Shown here in pieces: positions 35,930 through 44,141 of a stretch of 64,000 nt of DNA. The notes under the pieces are model-generated. The model did not search any database. It was given only the letters and a program-made list of their open reading frames with translations, and was not told the DNA's origin. Position 1 is the first letter of the stretch, and every line of letters begins with the position of its first letter. The stretch is from Methylococcales bacterium (lineage in GTDB: Bacteria > Pseudomonadota > Gammaproteobacteria > Methylococcales > Methylomonadaceae). The stretch covers positions 2,714,553 through 2,778,552 of the forward strand of contig JAUZSN010000002.1 of assembly GCA_030949405.1 (NCBI GenBank). The letters run 5' to 3'. Made by a program: the position numbers and the translations under genes.

Positions 35930-36973
35930 ATGAATCGCGTACCTTTGATTTATTCAATTACTTATCAATCCACAAAAACCTTCATGATAGACACACAAGC
36001 CGCTTTACGCTTTCGGCGTTTAGGAATTTTAGCGATTTTTGCCATTTACTTAGTTATTTTAGTCGGGGGATTAGTGCGTGCATCAGGCGCAGGCATGGGC
36101 TGCCCTGATTGGCCAACCTGCTTTGGGCAATGGGTTCCCCCCACAGATGAATCCCAACTCCCTGCTAATTATCATGAAATTTATGCAGAACGGGGTTATA
36201 AAGATACCGTTTTTAACCCTATAAAAACATGGACAGAATATGCCAACCGTCTGGTTGGAGTTAGCATTGGAATTTTTATTATTTTTACCGCGTGGGCATC
36301 ACGAATTTATTTAAAAGCCGATAAAGGCGTTTTTTACTTATCGTTATCGGTCTTATTGTTAGTGTGTTTTCAAGGATGGTTAGGTTCTGCGGTTGTTGCC
36401 AGTAATCTTAAACCCTTTATGATTACCCTTCACATGTTATTGGCCTTATTCATTGTCGCCTTGTTGATTTATGCCATTGCGCGTTCACAGCGTGACTTTA
36501 TAGCACAATTAGAAACAACCGCGATTCCCCCCATGATTAAAACCACCTTAATCATCGCAATGGCCATGACCTTATTACAAGTCATCATGGGGACACAAGT
36601 TAGAGAAGCCGTTGATTTCATCGCCAATGAACATGGCTATATTAATCGTGACTATTGGCGTGATAGTTTTCCGATGGTTTTTTATATTCACCGCTCATTT
36701 TCCGCTCTAATTTTATTCATTAACTTAGGTTTAAGTTGGAAAATTTATAGCCATGTCAATAAAGGACATTTATTAATTCCTGCGGTGGGGAGTTTAATGG
36801 GCTTAATTATTACCGCTATTTTGGCAGGTGTTAGTTTAGATCGCTTAGGAATGCCTGCGGTGGCTCAACCCATTCACTTATTGATGGCCAATTTAATTTT
36901 TGGAGTCCAGTTTTTTATTTATACCTGTTTACGTTATGCAACGACAAGCGAGCCGAACGTTACCCCTCGATAA
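35930..36973 (+). CDS. ctaA: Heme A synthase (COX15/CtaA family)
   Basis: A 347-residue membrane protein that oxidises the C8 methyl of heme O to make heme A for cytochrome c oxidases. Around eight membrane helices are visible. LVILVGGLVRASGAGMGCPDWPTCFGQW near residues 42-69 is the conserved first helix and loop. Histidines in TLHMLLAL, YIHRSFSAL and QPIHLLMANL are candidates for heme binding. ATG 35930 is used; ATG 35984 would trim 18 residues. No oxidase subunit genes are adjacent. It converges on trpG. Confidence 0.9.
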   Translation: MNRVPLIYSITYQSTKTFMIDTQAALRFRRLGILAIFAIYLVILVGGLVRASGAGMGCPDWPTCFGQWVPPTDESQLPANYHEIYAERGYKDTVFNPIKTWTEYANRLVGVSIGIFIIFTAWASRIYLKADKGVFYLSLSVLLLVCFQGWLGSAVVASNLKPFMITLHMLLALFIVALLIYAIARSQRDFIAQLETTAIPPMIKTTLIIAMAMTLLQVIMGTQVREAVDFIANEHGYINRDYWRDSFPMVFYIHRSFSALILFINLGLSWKIYSHVNKGHLLIPAVGSLMGLIITAILAGVSLDRLGMPAVAQPIHLLMANLIFGVQFFIYTCLRYATTSEPNVTPR

Positions 36974-36992
36974 CACTTAAAATTAAATAACC

Positions 36993-37583
36993 TTAACCCT
37001 CTAAAAAATTTCGTAATAAATCATGCCCATGCTCGGTTAAAATAGATTCTGGATGAAATTGCACGCCTTCAATAGCGAGTTTTTTATGTCGAACCCCCAT
37101 AATTTCATCCATTTCACCCGCTTCATTTTCAGTCCAAGCGGTCACTTCTAAGCAATCAGGTAAGGTGGATTGCTCAATCACCAACGAGTGATAACGGGTC
37201 GCAGTAAACGGGTTATTTAACCCTGTAAATACACCTGTATTATGATGATAAACAGGTGAAACCTTACCATGCATAATTTGTTTTGCATGAATAATATTTC
37301 CGCCAAAGGCATGGCCTATACTTTGATGACCTAAACAAACGCCTAAAAGAGGGATTTTTCCTGCAAAATGTAAAATTGTTTCCACAGAAATTCCCGCTTC
37401 TTTAGGCGTACAAGGCCCTGGAGAAATCACAATTTTGTCAGGATTAAAGGCCTCAATTTCAGCGATACTCGCCTCATCATTACGTATTACAGTGACCTCA
37501 GCCCCTAATTCACCCAAATACTGGACTAAATTATACGTAAACGAATCATAATTATCAATCATGATTAATTTTATAGAACTCAT
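36993..37583 (-). CDS. trpG: Anthranilate synthase component II (glutamine amidotransferase)
   Basis: A 196-residue class I amidotransferase supplying ammonia to Trp[21 protein letters not shown] is the N-terminal signature. The nucleophile Cys is in [15 protein letters not shown] near residue 82; His and Glu are in GVQFHPES near residue 174. It overlaps trpE by 4 bases, which supports trpG. Its product could also serve p-aminobenzoate synthesis, as in several bacteria with one shared amidotransferase. Confidence 0.92.
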   Translation of the reverse strand: MSSIKLIMIDNYDSFTYNLVQYLGELGAEVTVIRNDEASIAEIEAFNPDKIVISPGPCTPKEAGISVETILHFAGKIPLLGVCLGHQSIGHAFGGNIIHAKQIMHGKVSPVYHHNTGVFTGLNNPFTATRYHSLVIEQSTLPDCLEVTAWTENEAGEMDEIMGVRHKKLAIEGVQFHPESILTEHGHDLLRNFLEG

Positions 37584-39067
37584 TGAGACTCTCCTGCTAA
37601 ACCTGCTTCTGCCATTGCCACCGCTTTAAAAACAGCCCGCGCTTTATTCATCGTTTCATCCCATTCATTTTGGGGGACCGAATCATAAACAATCCCAGCC
37701 CCTGCTTGAATATGTAAAGTTTCATCTTTAATGACCGCCGTTCTAATCGCAATAGCGGTATCTAAATTGCCAGACCATGAAATATAACCCACGGCACCCG
37801 AGTAAACTCCGCGTTTAATCGGCTCAAGTTCATCAATAATTTCCATCGCTCTAATTTTAGGCGCACCGCTCACGGTTCCTGCTGGAAATGTAGCGGCTAA
37901 AACATCAAAGGCATCATAATCGGGATTTAAATCCCCCGTTACATTAGAGACAATGTGCATCACATGGGAATAACGTTCAACCAACATTTTTTCAGTGAGT
38001 TTTACCGAGCCTATTTTAGAGACACGTCCCGCATCATTACGCCCTAAATCAATTAACATTAAATGTTCGGCTAATTCTTTAGGATCAGCGAGTAATTCTT
38101 TTTCTAATTGTTCATCTTCTTGCTTATTTGCACCCCGTGGCCGTGTTCCAGCAATAGGGCGTACCGTCACCATATCATCTTCTAAACGAACTAAAATTTC
38201 AGGGGATGAACCCACAACATGAAAATCCCCTAAATTTAAATAGTACATATAAGGGGAAGGATTTAAACACCGTAAAGCTCGATATAAGTTTAAGGGCGAG
38301 GCCGTATAAGGAATTGATAAGCGTTGCGATAAAACAACCTGCATAATATCGCCATTCGTAATATATTCTTTAGCTTTTAAAACCGCCTCTTTAAACCCTT
38401 CTTCTGTAAATTCTGAAACAAAATCACTTTCATTAACCTGCTTAGGCGCGGGATGTTTGGGGGGGTGAGCTTTTAAATTACGTAATTGATTAATGAGTTC
38501 ATCTAAACGCTGCTGTGCTTTTTGGTAGGCATGATACGTTTCAGGATTCACATGTGTAATTAACACAACTTTGCCTGATAAATTATCAAATACCAACATT
38601 TCTTCAGAAACCATTAATAATATATCAGGGCAATCCAATGCATCCGCCTTATCGGATGATTTTAATTTAGGTTCAATATAAGCAATGGTTTCATAACCAA
38701 AATAACCGACAAGTCCCCCACTAAAACGAGGTAAACCCTCTATATCAGGCACGTTATAGCACGCTTTAAAATCGTCAATCCAAAGTAAAGGCTGAGGATG
38801 TTCAAACGATTCAGTAATTTCACCCTCTTTTTCAAGTGTAATTAAATTACCATAAATTTTAACAACGGTTTTACAGGGTAAGCCAATAATTGAATATTGT
38901 CCCCATTGTTCCCCTCCGTGTACCGATTCAAATAAATAACTATAGTCCCCATCAGCGAGTTTTAAATACGCACTTAAGGGCGAGTCTAAGTCCGCTAAAA
39001 TTTCGCGGCATACGGGGATGCGATTATAGCCTTGTTCGGCGTAGTGGTTGAATTGTTCTAAGGTCAT
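37580..39067 (-). CDS. trpE: Anthranilate synthase component I
   Basis: A 495-residue chorismate-using enzyme, first step of tryptophan synthesis. The C-terminal chorismate-binding domain shows [48 protein letters not shown] and [23 protein letters not shown], all typical. The N-terminal half contains the regulatory region with a [10 protein letters not shown]-type motif (compare the Trp-binding SP.S...L segment). It starts at ATG 39067 and is followed by trpG. No trp leader peptide was found upstream. Confidence 0.93.
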   Translation of the reverse strand: MTLEQFNHYAEQGYNRIPVCREILADLDSPLSAYLKLADGDYSYLFESVHGGEQWGQYSIIGLPCKTVVKIYGNLITLEKEGEITESFEHPQPLLWIDDFKACYNVPDIEGLPRFSGGLVGYFGYETIAYIEPKLKSSDKADALDCPDILLMVSEEMLVFDNLSGKVVLITHVNPETYHAYQKAQQRLDELINQLRNLKAHPPKHPAPKQVNESDFVSEFTEEGFKEAVLKAKEYITNGDIMQVVLSQRLSIPYTASPLNLYRALRCLNPSPYMYYLNLGDFHVVGSSPEILVRLEDDMVTVRPIAGTRPRGANKQEDEQLEKELLADPKELAEHLMLIDLGRNDAGRVSKIGSVKLTEKMLVERYSHVMHIVSNVTGDLNPDYDAFDVLAATFPAGTVSGAPKIRAMEIIDELEPIKRGVYSGAVGYISWSGNLDTAIAIRTAVIKDETLHIQAGAGIVYDSVPQNEWDETMNKARAVFKAVAMAEAGLAGESQ

Positions 39068-39461
39068 TATTAACGTGTTATTTTATTATTTTATCGTATT
39101 TAACATGAATTATTAATTTAGAAGCCGGTCAAACTTAATTATTGAGCTTAACAAATTTCTAGTAAGCTATTCAGAAACCACTAAATTTCCGAGCCTTATA
39201 CATGCCCTGATTTTTTATTGAAATCCATCAGAAAACTCATTTCTAAAGTAGTGAATTAAAGAAAATTTGTATCGCCTAAAATTTCAGTTTCAAAAAATTT
39301 GAACCAACGTGAGTTTAGAAGAACGATCAAATGGCTTTATCATATAGCAAATATAATAAAAGAGGTATTAACTTTTCTTTAATAAAAATGCACTTGACTA
39401 TTAAGTTTACGCTAAGAACGTGAAATAATAGCCCCTTCATCTTCAAACATAGATAAAACCA
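39068..39461. other. Intergenic region of trpE and ettA
   Basis: These 394 bases separate divergent genes. The stretch is AT-rich and must hold promoters for both, but no hexamer pair with good spacing stands out; TTGACT near 39395 lacks a matching -10 at 17 bases. The 64-codon minus-strand frame in it is not convincing. Confidence 0.4.
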
Positions 39462-41126
39462 ATGGCGCAATATATATATTCCATGAATCGGGTCGGAAAA
39501 ATCGTCCCCCCGGAAAAACATATTCTTAAAAATATCTCCTTATCTTTTTTTCCAGGCGCAAAAATTGGGGTTTTAGGCTTAAATGGGTCGGGTAAATCGA
39601 CCTTACTTCGCATTATGGCGGGCATCGATACCGATATTGAAGGGGAAGCCATTCCACAAAAAGGCATTAAAATAGGGTATTTATCGCAAGAACCGCAATT
39701 AGACCCAAATAAAGATGTTCGCGGAAATGTTGAAGAAGCCGTTGTTGAAATGAAAACGACCCTCAGCGCATTAGATGCTGTTTATGCCGCTTATGCCGAA
39801 CCGGATGCTGATTTTGATAAATTGGCGGTCGAACAAGCTCGTTTAGAAGATATTATTAATGCAGCGGATGGACACAATTTAGAGCGTCAATTAGAAGTCG
39901 CTGCCGATGCGTTACGTTTACCGCCTTGGGATGCCGATGTTTCTAAATTATCAGGCGGGGAAAAACGGCGAGTGGCGTTATGTCGTTTATTGCTCTCAAG
40001 CCCTGATATGTTATTACTCGATGAGCCGACTAACCATTTAGATGCTGAATCGGTTGCTTGGCTAGAGCGTTTTTTACATGATTTTACTGGCACGGTCGTT
40101 GCGGTGACTCATGATCGTTATTTCCTAGATAATGTCGCAGGATGGATATTAGAGCTTGATCGAGGCATGGGAATTCCTTGGGAAGGCAACTATTCCACTT
40201 GGTTAGAACAAAAAGAACAGCGTTTAGAACAAGAAGAACGTCAAGAAACCTCACAAATGAAAGCCATGAAAGCCGAGCTTGAATGGGTACGTTCTAATCC
40301 TAAAGGTCGTCATGCAAAAAGCAAAGCCCGTTTAGCGCGTTTTGATGAGTTATCCTCTAAAGAATTTCAAAAACGGAATGAAACCCAAGAAATTTACATT
40401 CCACCTGGCCCGCGTTTAGGGAATATGGTTATTGAAGTTGAAGGGATTAATAAAAGTTTCGGTGATAAGGTTCTGGTTAATGACTTGAATTTTAAATTAC
40501 CCCCTGGCGGAATTGTAGGTATTATCGGGGCTAATGGCGCAGGTAAAACCACCCTATTTAGAATGATGGCTGGGTTTGAAGAAGCCGATAGCGGATCAGT
40601 GACACTCGGAAAGTCCGTACAATTAGCCTATGTGGATCAATTACGCGATGACATGGATGATAAAAAAACGGTTTGGGAAGAAATTTCAGATGGGTTAGAT
40701 CTTATCACCGTAGGAACCTATGAGACCTCATCCCGCTCTTATGCAGGGCGTTTTAACTTCAAAGGAGCCGATCAACAAAAACACATTGGTAATTTATCGG
40801 GCGGTGAACGTAACCGTGTTCATTTAGCTAAATTACTGAAACAAGGGGGGAATGTATTATTACTCGATGAACCCACGAATGATTTAGACGTTGAAACCTT
40901 ACGGGCTTTAGAAAATGCAATTTTAGCCTTTCCAGGGTGTGCGGTTGTAATCTCTCATGATCGTTGGTTCTTAGACAGAATTGCGACCCATATACTGGCC
41001 TTTGAAGGCGATAGTGAAGTGCTTTGGTTTGAAGGAAATTATGAAGATTATGAACTAGATCGTCATAAACGCCTAGGGACAGATGCCAACAATCCTCACC
41101 GAATTAAGTATAAAAAATTAGCCTAA
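39462..41126 (+). CDS. ettA: Energy-dependent translational throttle protein EttA (ABC-F)
   Basis: A 554-residue ABC-F protein with two ATPase domains and no membrane helices; it binds the ribosomal E site and regulates entry into elongation according to energy state. Domain 1 has GLNGSGKST near residue 40, [16 protein letters not shown] near 163 and [11 protein letters not shown]. The linker (PtIM) is about residues 240-300, rich in Glu and Lys. Domain 2 has GANGAGKTT near 357, [15 protein letters not shown] near 445 and [11 protein letters not shown]. The [17 protein letters not shown] beginning and length match EttA. Confidence 0.95.
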   Translation: MAQYIYSMNRVGKIVPPEKHILKNISLSFFPGAKIGVLGLNGSGKSTLLRIMAGIDTDIEGEAIPQKGIKIGYLSQEPQLDPNKDVRGNVEEAVVEMKTTLSALDAVYAAYAEPDADFDKLAVEQARLEDIINAADGHNLERQLEVAADALRLPPWDADVSKLSGGEKRRVALCRLLLSSPDMLLLDEPTNHLDAESVAWLERFLHDFTGTVVAVTHDRYFLDNVAGWILELDRGMGIPWEGNYSTWLEQKEQRLEQEERQETSQMKAMKAELEWVRSNPKGRHAKSKARLARFDELSSKEFQKRNETQEIYIPPGPRLGNMVIEVEGINKSFGDKVLVNDLNFKLPPGGIVGIIGANGAGKTTLFRMMAGFEEADSGSVTLGKSVQLAYVDQLRDDMDDKKTVWEEISDGLDLITVGTYETSSRSYAGRFNFKGADQQKHIGNLSGGERNRVHLAKLLKQGGNVLLLDEPTNDLDVETLRALENAILAFPGCAVVISHDRWFLDRIATHILAFEGDSEVLWFEGNYEDYELDRHKRLGTDANNPHRIKYKKLA

Positions 41127-41148
41127 TGCAAATAAATTAAAAAATAGC

Positions 41149-41176
41149 TTGCCTAATTTTAAAAAGTCTTTATAAT
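41149..41176 (+). promoter_or_regulatory. Promoter of tRNA-Lys
   Basis: TTGCCT (41149-41154) and TATAAT (41171-41176) with a 16-base spacer lie 16 bases before the tRNA, a good sigma-70 layout. Confidence 0.7.
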
Positions 41177-41191
41177 TGTATTCTTCTTATC

Positions 41192-41267
41192 GGGTTGTTA
41201 GCTCAGTTGGTAGAGCACCGCACTTTTAATGCGATGGTCGAGCGTTCGAATCGCTCACGACCCACCA
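41192..41267 (+). tRNA. tRNA-Lys (anticodon TTT)
   Basis: This 76-base tRNA has a complete cloverleaf: acceptor GGGTTGT pairing with ACGACCC, D-arm AGCTCAGTTGGTAGAGC, anticodon loop CTTTTAA giving TTT, and T-arm GCGTTCGAATCGC. CCA is encoded. Phage-type sequence begins directly after its terminator, so the 3' half is the likely attachment site of the prophage. Confidence 0.95.
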
Positions 41268-41303
41268 TATATATCATTGAAAAGCCTCGCTTTTTAAGTA
41301 ATC

Positions 41304-41328
41304 AAGCCGACCTAGTGTCGGTTTTTTT
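41304..41328 (+). terminator. Rho-independent terminator after tRNA-Lys
   Basis: AAGCCGAC (41304-41311), loop CTAGT, GTCGGTTT (41317-41324): an 8-bp stem with one G-T pair running into seven T. It ends the tRNA transcript and marks the edge before the prophage. Confidence 0.85.
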
Positions 41329-41344
41329 ATGTCTAAAATATTAA

Positions 41345-41366
41345 AAGTGTCAACAAAGTGTCAACA
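41345..41366. repeat. Tandem 11-bp repeats next to the probable attachment site
   Basis: AAGTGTCAACA occurs twice back to back (41345-41355 and 41356-41366), just past the tRNA terminator. Short direct repeats here could be integrase arm-binding sites, but no integrase gene is seen to support this. Confidence 0.5.
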
Positions 41367-41382
41367 TTTAATTAATCATAGA

Positions 41383-41668
41383 TTAATGTAAATTTTTCCG
41401 ATATTTGGCACACTTTTTAGTTTATATTTGGCACACTTTTAAATGGCTATTCAGCCTTTAAATGTTCCTCTATCCCTTCTTTTTCTATTTCAAAATATTG
41501 TGTATTTAAAAGATATATGGCACATCTATATTAATTTGATTTTTTGATATTTAATGTAAATTTTTCCGATATTTGGCACACTTTTTAGTTTATATTTGGC
41601 ACACTTTTAAATGAGCTATTCAGCCTTTAAATGTTCTTCTATCCCTTCTTTTGCTATTTCAAAATATT
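41383..41668. repeat. 117-bp direct repeat pair covering the end of the prophage methyltransferase
   Basis: 41383-41499 and 41551-41668 are nearly identical, with one inserted base and a few substitutions, offset by 168 bases. Each copy holds two ATATTTGGCACACTTTT units (41401, 41424, 41569, 41592) followed by sequence of the methyltransferase 3' end (codons for the EEHLKAE tail). The right copy contains the real stop codon. The left copy is therefore a duplicated gene end. Confidence 0.85.
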
Positions 41669-42473
41669 CATTGTCAATCTCTATTCCAATAAATTTACGC
41701 TTCAATTCTTTGGCGGCTTTTCCTGTACTGCCACTTCCCATAAATGGGTCACATACCATATCGCCTTCTTGGGTCACTAATTGTATTAATTGCCTCATCA
41801 ACTCAACTGGCTTTTGTGTTGGATGTTTGAATTTATAATGCTCTTTATGCACTCGCAATACAGAAGCAAGTCGTTTCCCTTTAATATGAGCATCATAACA
41901 ACTCCTAGCTCCGCAAGACTTTTTAGTGCCTGTAACTGTTATTCCATGTTTAACTGCTTTTTTACCAAACCATTTTTCGCCGTCACGCCACGACACAAAA
42001 TCGCTGCCTGTTTTAAAACCCCTTAACTTTCCCACCAATCGCTTTAAATCTGCTTCAATATTATGAGGCGAGATTAATTTATCGCTGGCTATTTTATTAA
42101 TCCATACCTTATTAATAGTTGCCTGTCCTTTACAAAACAACGCCATTTGCTCATGGGTTCGCATTAGGGGCGCGACTGGCGATGATAATCTAATTTTATC
42201 CCAGATTAATTCTTCCTTAAAATTAAACCCCAAGGTACTACACAATACACCCCATCTATAAAAAGAAATGCCTCTGCCGAAGTAAATCAAAAAGCCATCT
42301 TTTTTAAGGACTCTAAAGCATTCTTTAAATAACTTAACCTCATCAAAATGCCTGTCCAGCTTATGTTTTTTAAGGTAAAGATAAGGTGGATCAAATATCA
42401 AAGCATCAACACTTTCATTGGGAAGTGTTTTTAAGGCTTCTAAACAATCGGCTTTTATTAATTGATTACTCAT
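41616..42473 (-). CDS. Prophage DNA adenine/cytosine-N4 methyltransferase
   Basis: A 285-residue methyltransferase of the amino-methylating class. The catalytic motif IV is DPPYLYLKKHK (DPPY) near residue 30, and the AdoMet motif I is near the C-terminus as DPFMGSGSTGKAAKE, an order typical of the beta class. KHPTQKPVELMRQLI precedes it. It would modify phage or host DNA, probably to protect the phage from restriction. No endonuclease is adjacent. ATG 42473 is chosen over a TTG two codons earlier. It is the last prophage gene before the tRNA, and its 3' end is duplicated outside the gene. Confidence 0.88.
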   Translation of the reverse strand: MSNQLIKADCLEALKTLPNESVDALIFDPPYLYLKKHKLDRHFDEVKLFKECFRVLKKDGFLIYFGRGISFYRWGVLCSTLGFNFKEELIWDKIRLSSPVAPLMRTHEQMALFCKGQATINKVWINKIASDKLISPHNIEADLKRLVGKLRGFKTGSDFVSWRDGEKWFGKKAVKHGITVTGTKKSCGARSCYDAHIKGKRLASVLRVHKEHYKFKHPTQKPVELMRQLIQLVTQEGDMVCDPFMGSGSTGKAAKELKRKFIGIEIDNEYFEIAKEGIEEHLKAE

Positions 42474-42547
42474 AGTCAACCCATGCGTTACGGTTGGTTG
42501 GTTGGTTGGTTATTGTTTGTTTTCATTGTCGTTATTGTCAAATTATT

Positions 42548-43528
42548 TTATACTGCTTCTGCACTTACGCGCGTTGTTGCTCCTGCGTTACTCCATGTGT
42601 GAGTCACACTTGTTGCATTCCATACTCCATTTATCCCCTCTCTAAATTCCTGTAATATTATATGTCCTTCTGCTGCGACCGCAGGGTTTCCAATGGCTAA
42701 TGTAAAATTCATTTTAGCCTCATCCCGTTTTAGTTTTGCTAATTCAGATTTAGATGCCGATTCGGCTTCATCTTTTGAGTCGTAAGTATGTCTTAAAACC
42801 TTCTGAGGTTTCTCACTACTTGTTTCGACTTTTTCAACTTTGGCTGTTGCTTTATTATGCCATTTTGCTTGTATAGAATTTATCGCGGGACGCTCTGCAC
42901 GCGTCATACTATATGAGGGTTTACATTGATTTTTTGTGATTTTTATTGGTGGGACAGGGTTTCCACTTACCGCCCGACTTGCGCCTCGCTTTGAAAAAAT
43001 TAAATAATTTTGCGTCACTTTGACTACGGCATCATATTTTTGAGCGATTCGAGATAGAAGATGAATATCTGACTCATCCGTCTGAGCAAGATCTTTGATT
43101 TTTTTTCCAGATAAATCTGAGCCAACTTTAGGACTTAACCCATGCTTACTGGCAACTTCAGAAACAATCTCTTTCACCGTTTTATCTTCCCATTGTTTGG
43201 TTTTTTGATCCTTTATCGTTCCTTTACTTCCTAAATCGGCAGCTTTACCGCGTATAACCATTTTTTCAGGAGAACCTGATAACGTAACCTCATCAACTGT
43301 ATATGTCCCCATATTAACCAGTCCCTTGTTGCCCTTGAAACCTAATGAAACTTCTATGCTTGCTCCTGTTTTTGGCATTTCAAGCATGGAATCTCTATCA
43401 TCAAGAGTCAAGCTAACACTATCAGAATCCCAGCCAGCTTCATCTGTGATCGTTAATGATAGCAGTCTCGTTTTAATAAGATCAGTGACATTTGAGCCGT
43501 TCACAGACACCTTATATATAGGAGTCAT
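42548..43528 (-). CDS. P2 gpD-like tail protein (late control protein D)
   Basis: About 326 residues, resembling the gpD/VgrG-like hub of P2-type tails: LSLTITDEAGWDSDSVSLTLDDRD near the N-terminus, and VKEIVSEVASKHGLSPKVG with DLAQTDESDIHLLSRIAQKYDAVVKV in the middle. It forms the trimeric ring between tube and spike. ATG 43528 follows AAGGA; the gene overlaps gpX by 4 bases. Confidence 0.88.
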   Translation of the reverse strand: MTPIYKVSVNGSNVTDLIKTRLLSLTITDEAGWDSDSVSLTLDDRDSMLEMPKTGASIEVSLGFKGNKGLVNMGTYTVDEVTLSGSPEKMVIRGKAADLGSKGTIKDQKTKQWEDKTVKEIVSEVASKHGLSPKVGSDLSGKKIKDLAQTDESDIHLLSRIAQKYDAVVKVTQNYLIFSKRGASRAVSGNPVPPIKITKNQCKPSYSMTRAERPAINSIQAKWHNKATAKVEKVETSSEKPQKVLRHTYDSKDEAESASKSELAKLKRDEAKMNFTLAIGNPAVAAEGHIILQEFREGINGVWNATSVTHTWSNAGATTRVSAEAV

Positions 43529-43734
43529 TCCCAAATCCTTATAGGCGTTATATCGTTTAGGGGAATGGGTAAATCAGGTAACGTGATATAAATGCCCGTT
43601 GATAAAACTTCAGGTTGCTCTGATAGATTCTGATTGGCTTGTAGCACTAACTCAACAACACCCTCTTGCACGCCATAATTTTTGTAGCAAATATTATCTA
43701 ACATATCGCCATCCTTAGTTAAATACTTACTCAT
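43525..43734 (-). CDS. P2 gpX-like tail protein (LysM-like)
   Basis: About 69 residues: SKYLTKDGDMLDNICYKNYG at the start and a TGIYITLPDLP stretch near the end, the LysM-like pattern of gpX. The ATG at 43734 sits within the last codons of gpU, so translation is coupled. It probably binds the tail end of the tube or cell wall during assembly. Confidence 0.85.
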   Translation of the reverse strand: MSKYLTKDGDMLDNICYKNYGVQEGVVELVLQANQNLSEQPEVLSTGIYITLPDLPIPLNDITPIRIWE

Positions 43735-44116
43735 CGTCTTCACCATATCGAATTAAATTCATCGTAAACTCAATTTTTCTACCGACCCCGTTGCTTAATA
43801 ATATGCTATTGGTTTCTGCAATTTTCACGATACACCATTTCCCTAATATCGCCCCAGTTCCGCTGACAAGCATCAAAGGTTTACCTTCTTCAGCGGAAGA
43901 CTTCATTCGTACGATTTGAGAATGGCCGCCTGCAAAATCGGGTAAAATCGTACCATTCAGCGTTATTTCATCACTTCCGATTCCCAGAAACTGCTGCGCT
44001 GGCCTTTGCCCAATGCGTTCTTGAGCTTTCCATCTGTAGCTCGTAGTACGCTGTAACGTCTCGTATGCTGCTGTATGCAACGAAAAAATATAACTCCCTA
44101 AAATCATACTAATCAT
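43727..44116 (-). CDS. P2 gpU-like tail terminator protein
   Basis: A 129-residue protein in the gpU family; the segment ILPDFAGGHSQIVRMKSSAEEGKPLMLVSGTG is characteristic. gpU caps the tail tube and sets its end. It lies between tape measure and gpX as in P2. Confidence 0.87.
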   Translation of the reverse strand: MISMILGSYIFSLHTAAYETLQRTTSYRWKAQERIGQRPAQQFLGIGSDEITLNGTILPDFAGGHSQIVRMKSSAEEGKPLMLVSGTGAILGKWCIVKIAETNSILLSNGVGRKIEFTMNLIRYGEDDE

Positions 44117-44141
44117 AGAGCTGCCCCCGCTGCATTACTTC

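Noticed and set aside
39327-39521. 64-codon minus-strand frame upstream of ettA
   Set aside because: It overlaps the ettA start, has no ribosome-binding site and resembles no protein.
42485-42520. GGTTG tandem repeats upstream of the prophage methyltransferase
   Set aside because: About four short copies only (GGTTGGTTGGTTGGTT); noted as low-complexity, no clear role.
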